A stretch of 64,000 nucleotides of DNA from an uncultured Arenicella sp. (GCA_938045295.1 CALINO010000015.1:1-64000), one strand, 5' to 3'. Counted from the first letter of the stretch, positions 29,321 to 39,452 are shown. Program-made: numbers and translations. Notes: generated by a model from the letters alone, not told the origin.

Positions 29321-29361
29321 AAAAACGCCCCAATGGCACTCGCTATTGGGGCGTTTTTTTA
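29321..29361. terminator. Bidirectional terminator between adk and the glutaredoxin gene
   Basis: ACGCCCCAAT (29325-29334), a 10-base loop and ATTGGGGCGT (29345-29354) form a perfect stem, flanked by A's on the left and T's on the right. It would end adk on the plus strand and the glutaredoxin gene on the minus strand. Confidence 0.93.
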
Positions 29362-29407
29362 TGCACATTAATAACTGCTTATACGTACTTGGTATTAGTG
29401 CTCGATA

Positions 29408-29656
29408 TTAGTGCTTGGCAAAATACTGAATAATGTCGTCCGATTCGTACATCCACTGCACATTACCACTGCCATCATCAACACGCAGGCACGGCACTTG
29501 AGTTTTACCGCCGCCTTTCATTAAGTCTGCGGCGTGCTGACGGTCAGACGTACTGCGCAATTCGATGTTTAAATCGTCTCGGCCGTGTAAATTCATCAAC
29601 ACTTTTTGACAGAAAAAACAGTATTTACTGTAGTACAGAGAGTAACTTTTGCTCAT
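29408..29656 (-). CDS. Glutaredoxin-like protein
   Basis: A small thioredoxin-fold protein of about 82 residues from the ATG at 29656; an ATG four codons earlier is also possible. The redox motif is CFFC in YYSKYCFFCQKVL, followed by the cis-Pro segment TQVPCLRVDD and the terminal ESDDIIQYF, as in glutaredoxins and GST N-terminal domains. It probably reduces disulfides or mixed glutathione disulfides in the cytoplasm. It stands alone. Confidence 0.85.
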   Translation of the reverse strand: MSKSYSLYYSKYCFFCQKVLMNLHGRDDLNIELRSTSDRQHAADLMKGGGKTQVPCLRVDDGSGNVQWMYESDDIIQYFAKH

Positions 29657-29820
29657 TTGACTACCCATTCAAAACCACCCAGTCTCAAATTGCTTTAGGC
29701 CACATAGACCAGAACCAATAGAGTGGGTGATTAAATAAACCTTATTAAAAATACGGTGATGCCTATTGTGCTATCAAAGACCAAGGCCACTCTCTTTTTA
29801 TTACGGCGCTAATAAATTTA

Positions 29821-30564
29821 TTATTGCGCTTGCGACTTAGTTTGTGTGTCAGCTTGGCTCACAACTTCAATCAACTCAACTTCAAAAATCAACGCTTGGT
29901 TTGGGCCAATCGACGGTGGGCCATTTTCGCCGTACGCCTGACTAGCTGGAATGAAAAGAGTATGCTTAGCGCCCTCTTTCATGGCCATTAAGCCTTCACT
30001 GAAGCCCGGGATCACACCGCTTACAGGGAAATCGGCCGGCGCGCCACGATCGTAAGAGCTGTCAAACTTGGTGCCATCAATCAACTTGCCTTCATAGTGT
30101 ACTTTTACAGTGTCGGTGGCCGTTGGCTGCTTGCCTTTGCCTTCGCGTGACACTTTATATTGCAAACCACTGTCAGTGCTAACAACGCCTTTCTTCTTGC
30201 CGTTGGCTTCAATGAAAGCGGCACTGCTGTCGGCATTGTTTTGCGCTAACGCGGCAAACTCTTGCTGCAACTTCTCTTGATAACCCAATTGCGCTTGCTG
30301 CATTTGCTCATCGGTCATTTGCAAATCAGAACCGGCAAACACATCTTTAAGTGCCGCACTGATGGCATCAATAGAAACCGCTTTATCAAAGTTCTGGCCT
30401 TTCATGTTAGTGGCTATTTGCACACCAACGCTGTAACCCAATTTGGCTTTGTCCGTTGTTAAGTCTATTTTGTTGTTTTCAGCTGCGATTACGGTATTAA
30501 CGTAGGTTGCGCCAACTAAGGCAACCATGCCCCCAACAACGGCTATTTTCTTTTTAAAATTCAT
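29821..30564 (-). CDS. FKBP-type peptidyl-prolyl isomerase, FkpA/Mip-like
   Basis: A periplasmic prolyl isomerase and chaperone of 247 residues. The start is the ATG at 30564: a GGAGAA lies 7 bases upstream, and the earlier ATG at 30576 overlaps that Shine-Dalgarno sequence. A signal peptide (KKKIAVVGGMVALVGATYVNTVIAAE) is followed by the helical dimerisation region (KLGYSVGVQIATNMK, EQMQQAQLGYQEKLQQEF). The C-terminal FKBP domain shows VKVHYEGKLIDGTKFDSSYDRG in parts, VIPGFSEGLMAMKEGAK, IPASQAYGENGPP and LIFEVELIEV. It takes the place downstream of thrS where infC usually lies. Confidence 0.9.
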   Translation of the reverse strand: MNFKKKIAVVGGMVALVGATYVNTVIAAENNKIDLTTDKAKLGYSVGVQIATNMKGQNFDKAVSIDAISAALKDVFAGSDLQMTDEQMQQAQLGYQEKLQQEFAALAQNNADSSAAFIEANGKKKGVVSTDSGLQYKVSREGKGKQPTATDTVKVHYEGKLIDGTKFDSSYDRGAPADFPVSGVIPGFSEGLMAMKEGAKHTLFIPASQAYGENGPPSIGPNQALIFEVELIEVVSQADTQTKSQAQ

Positions 30565-30688
30565 TATGTTCTCCATAAATGGGTTTGGATATTTCTGTCT
30601 AAATTAGACCTAAAAACACGCAACTCATGACCTTACTATCAGCCAAGGCACTGGTTAACAATTCTCGCTAATTGTTAACCTAAGGCCT

Positions 30689-32632
30689 CTATGATGCCGA
30701 CGTTTGCTCTGTCACACTTAGTTGCTTATCGTCTATTTCTGTTTGAAATTGCTCAATAAACTCTTCAAGCGGCATCACCGTTTGAGCTTTACTACCAAAG
30801 CGGCGCACGGCAACCGTGCCTTCTTCCGCTTCGCGCTTACCTATACATAAGATCGCAGGAATTTTTTGCAAGCTGTGCTCACGCACTTTGTAACCAATTT
30901 TTTCATTACGCAAATCCACCTCGGCACGTATGCCGGCATTACGTAAAGCCTTAAGCACTTCTTGCGCGTAATCATTAGCGTCGGTCACAATCGTGGCCAC
31001 CATCGCTTGCTGTGGCGCTAACCACGCTGGCAATGCGCCCGCATGTTGCTCAATCAAAATACCTAAGAAACGTTCTAAGGAACCTAAAATCGCTCGGTGC
31101 AACATCACAGGCACCTGCTTACTGCCGTCTTCAGCAATGTATTCCGCGCCTAAGCGGCCTGGCATTGAAAAGTCGACCTGAACAGTGCCGCACTGCCATA
31201 GACGGCCAATGCAGTCTTTCAATGAAAATTCAATTTTGGGCCCATAGAACGCGCCTTCGCCTGGCTGCAAGTCCCACTCTAGGCCATTATCGTTAAGCGC
31301 TTGCTCTAAAGCTTGCTCGGCACGGTCCCAGTCTTCATCACTGCCCACTCGCTGTTCAGGTCGCGTGGAGAGCTTATAAACAATTTGATCAAACCCAAAA
31401 TCGGCATACACTTCATGCAAGAAGTCGATAAACTCTTTTACCTCTTCTTGAATTTGGTCTTCAGTACAAAATATATGCGCGTCGTCTTGCACGAAGCTGC
31501 GCACCCGCATAATTCCGTGCAACGCGCCTGACATTTCATTGCGGTGGCAAGAGCCAAACTCGGCTAAACGCAACGGTAAATCACGATAGCTTTTCAAACC
31601 TTGGTTAAAAACCTGCACGTGGCATGGACAGTTCATGGGCTTAATGGCGTAGTCGCGGTCGTCGGTAGACAAAGTGAACATGTCGTCACCAAACTTAGAA
31701 GCATGACCTGATTTTTCCCACAAAGAAATATCAACCACTTGCGGGGTTTTGATCTCTTGATAGCCGCGCTCATACTGTTTTACGCCCATGTACTGCTGCA
31801 CGGCCTGATACACCGCCCAACCTTTAGGGTGCCAGAACACACTGCCCGGCGCTTCGTCTTGCATATGAAACAAATCGAGCGCTTTACCCAGCTTACGATG
31901 GTCGCGCTTTTCAGCCTCTTCCATGCGTCTCAGGTAGGCTTTTAACTGCTTTTTATCCGACCATGCGGTGCCGTAAATGCGTTGCAATTGGGCATTGTTA
32001 GAATCGCCTCGCCAATACGCACCGGCCAATTTGGTTAACTTAAAACCGTCTCTTAAAATACCCGTGCTGGGCAAATGCGGGCCACGGCACAAATCAAGGA
32101 ACTCACCTTGTTTATACACAGTAATGGTTTCCGACTCAGGAAGATCAGCAATAATTTCCGCCTTATAGACTTCGCCAATACCTTTAAAGTATTCGATGGC
32201 GTCGTCACGATCCCACACTTCACGCACAATGGCCTCGTTACGCTTAACGATTTCTTTCATGCGCGCTTCGATCGCTATTAGATCTTCAGGCGTAAACGCT
32301 TCTTCACGAGCAAAATCATAGTAAAAGCCGTTTTCAATTGACGGGCCGATGGTGACCTGGGTTTCCGGGTACAACTCTTTCACCGCCTCAGCCATCACGT
32401 GCGCCGCATCGTGCCTTAACACTTCTAGGCCGGCGTCGGTGTCACGGGTAATAATGTCGACCGTTGCATCGGCGGTGATTTCACGGGTCAAATCCCATTG
32501 CTCACCATTCACTGTAATAGCCACCGAATTGCGACGTAAGCCACTACTGATGCTATCGGCAATTTCAATTCCGGTGATCGGAGCATCAAACTGTTTTATC
32601 GCGCCGTCAGGAAAGGTAATATTAATCGACAT
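30689..32632 (-). CDS. thrS: Threonyl-tRNA synthetase
   Basis: ThrS charges tRNA-Thr. The 647 residues match the family length. They comprise a TGS domain (residues 1-60), the editing domain with [11 protein letters not shown] and the zinc His/Cys elements, a class II core ([18 protein letters not shown]-type motif 2 as [12 protein letters not shown], motif 3 [19 protein letters not shown]) and an anticodon-binding domain. In most bacteria infC-rpmI-rplT follow thrS; here 112 bases downstream is an FKBP gene instead. E. coli thrS is autoregulated through its leader; the 220-base region upstream was not resolved for such a structure. Confidence 0.97.
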   Translation of the reverse strand: MSINITFPDGAIKQFDAPITGIEIADSISSGLRRNSVAITVNGEQWDLTREITADATVDIITRDTDAGLEVLRHDAAHVMAEAVKELYPETQVTIGPSIENGFYYDFAREEAFTPEDLIAIEARMKEIVKRNEAIVREVWDRDDAIEYFKGIGEVYKAEIIADLPESETITVYKQGEFLDLCRGPHLPSTGILRDGFKLTKLAGAYWRGDSNNAQLQRIYGTAWSDKKQLKAYLRRMEEAEKRDHRKLGKALDLFHMQDEAPGSVFWHPKGWAVYQAVQQYMGVKQYERGYQEIKTPQVVDISLWEKSGHASKFGDDMFTLSTDDRDYAIKPMNCPCHVQVFNQGLKSYRDLPLRLAEFGSCHRNEMSGALHGIMRVRSFVQDDAHIFCTEDQIQEEVKEFIDFLHEVYADFGFDQIVYKLSTRPEQRVGSDEDWDRAEQALEQALNDNGLEWDLQPGEGAFYGPKIEFSLKDCIGRLWQCGTVQVDFSMPGRLGAEYIAEDGSKQVPVMLHRAILGSLERFLGILIEQHAGALPAWLAPQQAMVATIVTDANDYAQEVLKALRNAGIRAEVDLRNEKIGYKVREHSLQKIPAILCIGKREAEEGTVAVRRFGSKAQTVMPLEEFIEQFQTEIDDKQLSVTEQTSAS

Positions 32633-32855
32633 GTTTCTAAATTCACTGTGTTTTTTGTTAAACTGTTCGGCCGGCTGATTTCAACACCGCGGTGTTGCTT
32701 ATCAGTTAAAATGCCAAGCCGCTTATTGTAGCCGAACCGACGGAAAACAAAACCTAGAAAGTGAGTTATTCACCGCAAAAAGCACATTAACTGTACGGCG
32801 TGTTATGACATGACATTTAACCGCTAAACGGTCTGCACACATATTTTAAATACTT

Positions 32856-33893
32856 ATGAATCAAATAACGCTCACCAAACCCGATGATTGGCATTTACAT
32901 TTTCGCGACGGCGAAATGCTGCCTGAGACCGTTCCCGCAACCGCTCGCTGCTTTCAACGTGCGATTGTGATGCCTAACTTAGTGCCACCGGTCACTAACA
33001 AAGCACAAGCCTTGGCTTACAAAAGCAGAATACTCGCGGCCACTGAAAACACCGAGTTTTCTCCGCTGATGACTTTGTATTTAACCAACGACACCACGCC
33101 AGCCGACATTAAAGAAGCCGTTAGCCCAGACATACCGGCCGCCAAACTCTACCCCGCTGGCGCCACCACTAATTCAGAATCGGCCGTGGATGGCATTGAA
33201 GCGCTTTACCCGGTCTTTGAAACCATGAGCGAGGTGGGCATGCTGCTGCTGATTCATGGCGAAGTCACGTCGGCCGATGTGGATATTTTTGATCGTGAAA
33301 AACGTTTTATCGACCAACATTTGTCACAGATTCACGCGCGCTTCCCCGATTTGAAAATCGTGTTTGAACACATCACAACAGCCGATGCCGCTGACTTTGT
33401 ATTGAGCTCTAGCGAAAACATGGCCGCCACCATCACGCCACAGCACCTGTTATTAAACCGTAATGACTTATTAGTGGGTGGGGTGCGACCGCACAATTAC
33501 TGCTTACCCGTATTAAAGCGCAACACTCACCAGCAGCGCTTGCGTGAAGTGGTGGCATCGGGCTCGCATAAGTTCTTTTTGGGCACAGATTCGGCGCCAC
33601 ACTCCAAACACACCAAAGAAAATGCCTGCGGTTGCGCGGGTTGTTACTCAGCGTGGGGCGCCATTGAGCTCTATGCACAGGTGTTTGACGACTTGGGCGC
33701 GCTGGACAAGCTAGAGGGCTTTGCCAGCCACTACGGGCCTGATTTTTATGATTTAGAGCGCAATTCAAGCACCATTACACTGGTGCGAGAACTCTGGCAA
33801 CTGCCAGATGAAATCACCTTGCCTTCAGGCGATAATATTGTGCCTTTTTATGCTGGGCAGCAATTGAACTGGAAATTATCTGACAAAATGTAA
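32856..33893 (+). CDS. pyrC: Dihydroorotase
   Basis: PyrC closes carbamoyl-aspartate to dihydroorotate in pyrimidine synthesis. The 345 residues match the E. coli type II enzyme. Metal-site motifs are [13 protein letters not shown] (HxH), [12 protein letters not shown] with the Lys that is carboxylated in the family, LIHGEVT, FEHITT and FLGTDSAPH. It is transcribed rightward, divergent from thrS, and followed by a TerC gene 81 bases later. Confidence 0.97.
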   Translation: MNQITLTKPDDWHLHFRDGEMLPETVPATARCFQRAIVMPNLVPPVTNKAQALAYKSRILAATENTEFSPLMTLYLTNDTTPADIKEAVSPDIPAAKLYPAGATTNSESAVDGIEALYPVFETMSEVGMLLLIHGEVTSADVDIFDREKRFIDQHLSQIHARFPDLKIVFEHITTADAADFVLSSSENMAATITPQHLLLNRNDLLVGGVRPHNYCLPVLKRNTHQQRLREVVASGSHKFFLGTDSAPHSKHTKENACGCAGCYSAWGAIELYAQVFDDLGALDKLEGFASHYGPDFYDLERNSSTITLVRELWQLPDEITLPSGDNIVPFYAGQQLNWKLSDKM

Positions 33894-33974
33894 AGTTTCG
33901 GGAGTTTGTTTACGCGCACAAGTGTGCTAAAACAGACAAATTATAATAAAACGTTTGTATCTGGGGGCTCTTAA

Positions 33975-34751
33975 ATGGCCGAATTTTTTACCATCGCTAA
34001 CTTGGTCGACTTAGTTTTATTGGTCGCACTGCAAGCTGTACTCGGGTTTGATAACCTACTTTATATTTCACTTGAGAGCCAACGCGCACCGCTTGAGCGA
34101 CAAAAACAAGTGCGCTTTTGGGGCATTGTGTTAGCCGTACTGTTTCGCATCATTTTATTGTTTTTATTACTCAAAATGATCGCCGCTTTCCAAGAAGAGT
34201 TATTTAAAATTCATTGGGAAGGCGTCATACATGCCACATTTAACCTTCACGCCATCATTGTGTTGTTTGGCGGCGCCTTCATTTTATATACGGCCATGAA
34301 GGAAATTTTGCATATGATGAGCTTAGAAGAAGCTCACTCTGAAGAGCGAAATACCAAGTCCGTTGCCAGTATTATTTTCTGGATTGTGGCAATGAACGTG
34401 GTCTTTTCATTTGACTCAATTTTAAGTGCCATGGCCGTCACTAAGGTGTTTTACACCATGGCTACCGCTATTATGATTGGCGGTATACTGATGGTGGTAT
34501 TGGCTGACACGGTTTCTGAGTTTTTAAAGAAAAACCGCATGTATGAAGTCATGGGCTTATTTATCTTATTTCTAGTAGGTGTTATGTTGCTATCAGAAGG
34601 GGGGCACCTTTCACACATGACATTGTTTGGTAACAAAGTGGAGCAAATGACAAAAACCACTTTTTATTTTGTATTAGGCGTACTGATTGTCAGTGACATC
34701 GTGCAAAGCCGATATCAGAAAAAACTGAACATAATGAAACAGAAACGCTAA
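33975..34751 (+). CDS. TerC family integral membrane protein
   Basis: A 258-residue inner-membrane protein with about seven hydrophobic helices. The TerC/Alx signature acidic motifs are present in membrane segments: ALQAVLGFDNLLYIS and VVFSFDSILSAMAVT, each with the conserved F-D-N/S element. GGILMVVLADTVSEFL and YEVMGLFILFLVG are also typical. Family members are linked to metal ion efflux, especially Mn(II), to pH stress or to tellurite resistance; which applies here is unknown. No ter genes are nearby. Confidence 0.88.
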   Translation: MAEFFTIANLVDLVLLVALQAVLGFDNLLYISLESQRAPLERQKQVRFWGIVLAVLFRIILLFLLLKMIAAFQEELFKIHWEGVIHATFNLHAIIVLFGGAFILYTAMKEILHMMSLEEAHSEERNTKSVASIIFWIVAMNVVFSFDSILSAMAVTKVFYTMATAIMIGGILMVVLADTVSEFLKKNRMYEVMGLFILFLVGVMLLSEGGHLSHMTLFGNKVEQMTKTTFYFVLGVLIVSDIVQSRYQKKLNIMKQKR

Positions 34752-34775
34752 TAAACGGCGTCCATTTTGCTTTAA

Positions 34776-34809
34776 GCACACGATCGGTTTGCATAAACCG
34801 ATCGTGTGC
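34776..34809. repeat. 34-bp perfect hairpin palindrome
   Basis: GCACACGATCGGTTT, the tetraloop GCAT and AAACCGATCGTGTGC form a 15-bp perfect stem. It sits between the TerC stop and the start of the receiver-TonB gene. No T tract follows on the plus strand, so it is not a textbook terminator, but it may still stop transcription or protect an mRNA 3' end. Confidence 0.85.
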
Positions 34810-34848
34810 CGTAGTACTCATAAAAATATATAACAACCGGGAGGCAAT

Positions 34849-36591
34849 ATGTCAGACCAGACTCAAGCCCCATCTGTATTACTAATATCAGATGACACTA
34901 ATGTCGTGGAAGCCATTATCAGTGGCAACTCAACCGATCTCACTATTAATGCGCGTGAGACCGTTGCCGACGTTTTAAAAGAGAAAGAGCTATTTGAAAA
35001 CAATGCGATTGTAATTTTTGATTGCGACTCAAGCGGCGATAATATTAATAAAGCCATTGACCAAGCGGTTAGCATTAAAAAGGCCGACCCGACTCAAGTA
35101 TTGATGATGGTTGGTGAAAAAGAAACCTTGGGTGAAATATTAAAATCAAGCATTCAGCCGATTGTTTACCGTGCATTTAACAAGCCGGTTGGCGGCAATC
35201 AAGTGTTTTTGGCGTTTAAATCAGCACTGTCACTGCACGAAGAATTGGTGGCAAAAAAGGAAGCTGGCGAAGACATTATGGTGGTGGGGCCAGCAGAAAA
35301 TCGCGCCAACCTTGAGCAGCTTGCGGCACAGCGAAAAACCAACCCGTTGATTTACGCTGGCTTAGGTTTGCTGGCATTAGGCCTAATTGCCTTTCTGCTT
35401 CTTGGCGGTGATAACGAGCCTGAACAACAAGTCATTGTTGATAACTCGTTAAACATAGAACAAGCGGCTGAAGAAGAGATCAATGAGGCGGTAACTCAAA
35501 CTAACGATTTGAATCAACAGGCGGCCAATGCATTACTCGATGGGCGCTATGTTTCTCCTAAAGGCGATAATGCGCTGGAATATTACAACCAAGCATTGCA
35601 GATTGACCCATACGATTCCATTGCCTATGAAGGCAAAAAAACCATTGCGGCTTACGTGCGCTCAAACTACGACACTTTAGTATCTGAAGCCAAGTTTGAC
35701 GAAGCCTTAGACGCGGTTAATGCCTTACGCGCCATTGAGCCACTGAACTTAGAGAATGATAAGTTAAGCGAAAGCCTCAGCGCCTCAATTAACGAACACG
35801 TCAAAAAGGTACGTGCATCTGGCACCCAAGAAGAAGTCGCAGCGACCAGCGCCGTACTGGCAAAACTGGGAGATCTTGAAGGCGCTGAATCCGCCACTAA
35901 AGCTCTACAAGTTGAGAAAAAATTGCTTGAAGACATTGATGCTGCTATCGCGTCGGGCAACCTTGTGCCACCGAAAAAAGGCAATGCATATCAATTGGTA
36001 TCATCAGCGTTAAAAGGCAATAAAATTAGCCGCGCTAACTCCGACCCCAGAGTGGAGTTATTAAGTGAGAAGTTAATTGCATTGGCTAACAGCAACCTTA
36101 GTGAGAGCAATTTAGAAGAAGCCGTTAAACTGTCGGCCTTGGTAAAACGTATTCGTTTGAATAGCGACGATGAAAGCTTAGATAAATTAAACGAAGATAT
36201 TAAAACCAAGCGCGAAGCCATTGCCAAAGAAAATGAAGATAAAGCGGCTGAGGATGCACAAGTAGAAGAGCAAGTGGCTAAGGTGGAAGAAGCAAAGCCG
36301 GAACCGCCTAAGTTAATTCCAGCGAAAATTATTTCTCGAGAACCTCCGCGCTACCCGAACCGCGCTTTGAAAAAGAACACCGAAGGTTGGGTGAAGGTTG
36401 TGTTTGCGGTTGATACCAGTGGCAAACCATTCAACATACAAGTGGTTGAGTCAGAGCCAAAAAACATCTTCGATGACGCCGCGGTAAAATCGGTTAAGAA
36501 ATGGCGCTTTTCTCCAGCCAGAAATCAAAAAACTGGCGAAGCGGTTGAAACCAAATCAATTTCAACCAAGGTACAATTTCGCTTAGGGTAA
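34849..36591 (+). CDS. Receiver-like / transmembrane / TonB C-terminal fusion protein
   Basis: A 580-residue protein with an unusual architecture. Residues 8-130 look like a response-regulator receiver: acidic pair D15-D16 (LLISDD), candidate phospho-acceptor D58 (VIFDCD) and K112-P113 (AFNKPV). A single membrane span (about 166-187, PLIYAGLGLLALGLIAFLLLGG in part) follows. A long helical, tetratricopeptide-like region comes next (ALEYYNQALQIDPYDSIAY). The end is a TonB C-terminal domain (PPRYPNRALKKNTEGWVKV, AVKSVKKWRFSPA). With no signal peptide, the receiver should be cytoplasmic and TonB periplasmic. GGGAGG precedes the ATG. It lies near the nine-gene TonB operon. A cytoplasmic signal controlling TonB-type work is inference. 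Confidence 0.82.
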   Translation: MSDQTQAPSVLLISDDTNVVEAIISGNSTDLTINARETVADVLKEKELFENNAIVIFDCDSSGDNINKAIDQAVSIKKADPTQVLMMVGEKETLGEILKSSIQPIVYRAFNKPVGGNQVFLAFKSALSLHEELVAKKEAGEDIMVVGPAENRANLEQLAAQRKTNPLIYAGLGLLALGLIAFLLLGGDNEPEQQVIVDNSLNIEQAAEEEINEAVTQTNDLNQQAANALLDGRYVSPKGDNALEYYNQALQIDPYDSIAYEGKKTIAAYVRSNYDTLVSEAKFDEALDAVNALRAIEPLNLENDKLSESLSASINEHVKKVRASGTQEEVAATSAVLAKLGDLEGAESATKALQVEKKLLEDIDAAIASGNLVPPKKGNAYQLVSSALKGNKISRANSDPRVELLSEKLIALANSNLSESNLEEAVKLSALVKRIRLNSDDESLDKLNEDIKTKREAIAKENEDKAAEDAQVEEQVAKVEEAKPEPPKLIPAKIISREPPRYPNRALKKNTEGWVKVVFAVDTSGKPFNIQVVESEPKNIFDDAAVKSVKKWRFSPARNQKTGEAVETKSISTKVQFRLG

Positions 36592-36638
36592 TTTTTATAA
36601 CTGCGGCGGTCAGTTTTTAACCGCCATTGCATTGATAC

Positions 36639-36681
36639 AGCTCGGTGGCTCGCTTTTTAGAATCGGCCACCGAGCTTTTTT
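36639..36681 (+). terminator. Rho-independent terminator
   Basis: AGCTCGGTGGC (36639-36649) pairs perfectly with GCCACCGAGCT (36666-36676) around a 16-base loop and is followed by a T run. It ends transcription of the receiver-TonB gene before the convergent pgi gene. Confidence 0.92.
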
Positions 36682-36689
36682 ATTGCCTA

Positions 36690-38300
36690 TTAATCAATGA
36701 TTTTTTTGAGTAAGTGAGCCGTAGAAGCATCAAAACGATGGCCACTGATGTCTCCCTTATCTATCAATGGCCTGACTTGTTTGGCCAAATGCTTGCCCAA
36801 CTCTACTCCCATTTGGTCAAAGGAGTTGATGCCAGTTAATACGCCACCGAAAAACACGCGGTGCTCATAAAACGCCAACAAAGCGCCCAGCACTGTCGGT
36901 GTTAATTTTTCTAGCAGAATCGTCAATGACGGCCGGTCTCCAGAAAAGATCTTGGCCTTCTTAGCAATCTCGCTCAAGTTCTCTTTAGCGTGACGTTGCT
37001 CTACTTCATCCAATGTTTGCCCTGCGAGCAACGCGGCGGTCTGCGCCACGCCATTGGCCAACAATTCATTATGGTGCTCAACTAAGTCATGACTCGGCGT
37101 TTTAACCAAAATAAATTCGGCCGGAATCAACGAGGTTCCTTGGTGCAACATTTGAAAAACCGAATGTTGCACATCAGTACCGACGCCACCCCACACAACC
37201 ATCGATGTTTTTTGCTCAACCGGAGTGCCTTCAGCGGTTCGGTCTTTACCATTACTCTCCGTTTCGAGCTGTTGCAAATAGTCAACTAACGACCGAAAAC
37301 GATAATCGTAAGCAAAGATAGCCTTAGAACGCACTCCCATGAAATTTGCATAATAATGATCTAATGCCGCTGCTTGAAAGCACACATTCTGCTTAAGATC
37401 TGCCGTGTAAAAATGTTGATCTATGCTCGCAGCTCCTTGTAAAAACAAATCAAATTTTTCTTTACCTAATAATAACGCGGCCGACAAAGACACCGACGAC
37501 CAAACCGAGTAACGCCCACCTACCCATTGCGGAAAGGTAACCACGTTCTGTTCTGCTATGCCATACGCCAATGCTTGTTTAGGATTGGCGGTAACCCCAT
37601 AGAAATTTTCCAGCGGGTTGACTACGCCGTTCTTTTTGAACCAATCCGAGATTGACTCCAAATTTTTGAGTGTCTCAGCCGTAGTGAAGGTTTTTGAAAC
37701 GCCAATCACTAAGGTAGATTGAACATCACATTGGTCAAACACCGACATCAGTTGGTGTGCGTCAATATTGCCAACGAAATGAATTTCGCGCTCATCGCCC
37801 AATTCTTTTAAGGCTTCATACAATAATTGCGTTCCCAGTGAAGAGCCGCCAATGCCCACATGGATAATGCTTTTAATGGGCACTGCGCGCGCCTTTAGGT
37901 TGGCTTGAATAAGGCTGTACTGCTCAGAAAATTGCTGTTTCGCCTGTTTCGCTTGACTCAACGCACCGGTCTCTTGCATTGCAATATTCTGATTATCGGT
38001 ATCGCGCAATAAGGTATGCAATACCGAGCGATCTTCACTGGTATTAATGCGTTGACCAGATAAAAAAGCATGCCGTTTTTGTTCACAACCTTGCAGTTCT
38101 GCGTAATGAGCATAAAGGTCTATCAAATCTTGATCGATGTGAGACTTACTGAAATCGAAATACAGCTGCCCTAAGGTTTGTGAAAAGTCTTCAACTCGCT
38201 TACTGTCTTGTTCAAATTTTTGTTTTATGCCATTTGCCAAATCCAACTCAGCCTTGGTGCTGAGTTGAGAAAACAATGAGGCTGCACTACTCGTATTCAT
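36690..38300 (-). CDS. pgi: Glucose-6-phosphate isomerase
   Basis: Pgi interconverts glucose-6-phosphate and fructose-6-phosphate. The 536 residues are slightly shorter than the E. coli enzyme (549). Signatures seen are HVGIGGSSLGTQLL, VSKTFTTAETL, FPQWVGGRYSVWSSVSLSAAL and MGVELGKHLAKQV. It is transcribed leftward 73 bases after gap on the same strand, so the two glycolytic genes may be cotranscribed. They sit between two groups of TonB-related genes with no known functional tie. Confidence 0.97.
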   Translation of the reverse strand: MNTSSAASLFSQLSTKAELDLANGIKQKFEQDSKRVEDFSQTLGQLYFDFSKSHIDQDLIDLYAHYAELQGCEQKRHAFLSGQRINTSEDRSVLHTLLRDTDNQNIAMQETGALSQAKQAKQQFSEQYSLIQANLKARAVPIKSIIHVGIGGSSLGTQLLYEALKELGDEREIHFVGNIDAHQLMSVFDQCDVQSTLVIGVSKTFTTAETLKNLESISDWFKKNGVVNPLENFYGVTANPKQALAYGIAEQNVVTFPQWVGGRYSVWSSVSLSAALLLGKEKFDLFLQGAASIDQHFYTADLKQNVCFQAAALDHYYANFMGVRSKAIFAYDYRFRSLVDYLQQLETESNGKDRTAEGTPVEQKTSMVVWGGVGTDVQHSVFQMLHQGTSLIPAEFILVKTPSHDLVEHHNELLANGVAQTAALLAGQTLDEVEQRHAKENLSEIAKKAKIFSGDRPSLTILLEKLTPTVLGALLAFYEHRVFFGGVLTGINSFDQMGVELGKHLAKQVRPLIDKGDISGHRFDASTAHLLKKIID

Positions 38301-38373
38301 GTTATTTTATTTTTTAACCTAAAGGTTTGATAGTTTAGACCATGCTTTTTCTGTTGCTAATAGAACTCATTGA

Positions 38374-39366
38374 TTAGCCCATGGCAATTGCGGTGTCTAA
38401 CATACGATTCGAAAAACCCCATTCGTTGTCGTACCACGCTTGAATTTTTACTAAGCCACCAGCAATACGCGTTTGATCAATGTCAACAATGCAAGATTCG
38501 GGGGCATGATTAAAATCGATGCTCACCAATGGCCGTTCATTAATAGCGAACACGCCTTCTTTGCCTTGCGCGTATTCTACAAAGATATTCTTTATTTCTT
38601 CTTCATTCACCGGCTTAGTTGGTACAAAAGTGAAGTCCAACAGAGAAACGTTCAGCGTAGGCACTCGCACCGCAACCGCGTCTAACTTGCCGTCCAATTC
38701 TGGAATAACAGAACCAATGGCTTTAGCTGAGCCGGTGGATGTAGGGATCATAGAGTAATTAGCCGCTCGACCTCGACGCTTGTCTTTATGATAAGAGTCT
38801 AATAAGTTTTGCGTGTTTGTGTAGGCATGAACCGTATTGGCTAAGCCCGACACAATACCGATTGAGTCGTTCATGGCTTTGGCGACATGCGCCAAACAAT
38901 TGGTGGTACACGACGCGTTAGACACTAGCCGTTGCTCGGCCAACAGTGTCGTTTCGTTTACGCCGTACACAACGGTGTTATCTAAGCCCTTGCCGGGCGC
39001 CGAGACCAATACTTTTTTTGCCCCGGCCTGTAAGTGTAAGCTGGCTTTTTCGTTGCTTCTAAAAAAACCGGTGCACTCCAACACCACATCAACCTCCAAG
39101 TCGGCCCAAGGCAATTTGCTTGGATCTCGTTGGTTGAACATGGCAATACTTGCGCCATTCACTGTCAAGCTGTCGTCGGTATGAGAGACTTGAGCATTAA
39201 AACGGCCGTGCGTGCTGTCAAATGACAACAGATGAACGTTGGATTCAACCGGAGCTAAATCATTAATAGCCACCACTGACACCGCTTCTTGGTAGCCGTT
39301 TTCATAAAGTGCACGCAATACATTCCGACCAATTCGACCAAAGCCATTGATTGCAATCTTAATCAT
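38374..39366 (-). CDS. gap: Type I glyceraldehyde-3-phosphate dehydrogenase (Gap/Epd clade)
   Basis: A 330-residue NAD-dependent dehydrogenase. It has the Rossmann start INGFGRIGRNVLRAL, an acidic residue for NAD preference in VVAINDLAP, and the catalytic Cys in VSNASCTTNC. The substrate-site His is in VHAYTNTQ, and the C-terminus is WYDNEWGFSNRMLD. PLVSIDFNHAPES and VRVPTLNVSLLDF place it in the clade that includes erythrose-4-phosphate dehydrogenase as well as some GAPDHs, so Epd activity for vitamin B6 synthesis cannot be excluded. The neighbouring pgi supports a glycolytic role. Confidence 0.9.
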   Translation of the reverse strand: MIKIAINGFGRIGRNVLRALYENGYQEAVSVVAINDLAPVESNVHLLSFDSTHGRFNAQVSHTDDSLTVNGASIAMFNQRDPSKLPWADLEVDVVLECTGFFRSNEKASLHLQAGAKKVLVSAPGKGLDNTVVYGVNETTLLAEQRLVSNASCTTNCLAHVAKAMNDSIGIVSGLANTVHAYTNTQNLLDSYHKDKRRGRAANYSMIPTSTGSAKAIGSVIPELDGKLDAVAVRVPTLNVSLLDFTFVPTKPVNEEEIKNIFVEYAQGKEGVFAINERPLVSIDFNHAPESCIVDIDQTRIAGGLVKIQAWYDNEWGFSNRMLDTAIAMG

Positions 39367-39406
39367 AGAAATACTCCGTCATTTGTTACTGCTGTGTGAA
39401 TAATAA

Positions 39407-39430
39407 AAAAGCACGCCGAAGCGTGCTTTT
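39407..39430 (-). terminator. Terminator of the TonB/TtpC operon
   Basis: AAAAGCACGC, the loop CGAA and GCGTGCTTTT form a perfect stem with A/T tails. It lies between the last ExbD gene and gap, all leftward. It therefore closes the nine-gene operon and separates it from gap-pgi, which need their own promoter. Confidence 0.92.
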
Positions 39431-39452
39431 CATACGTCAACTCAAAACTGAA

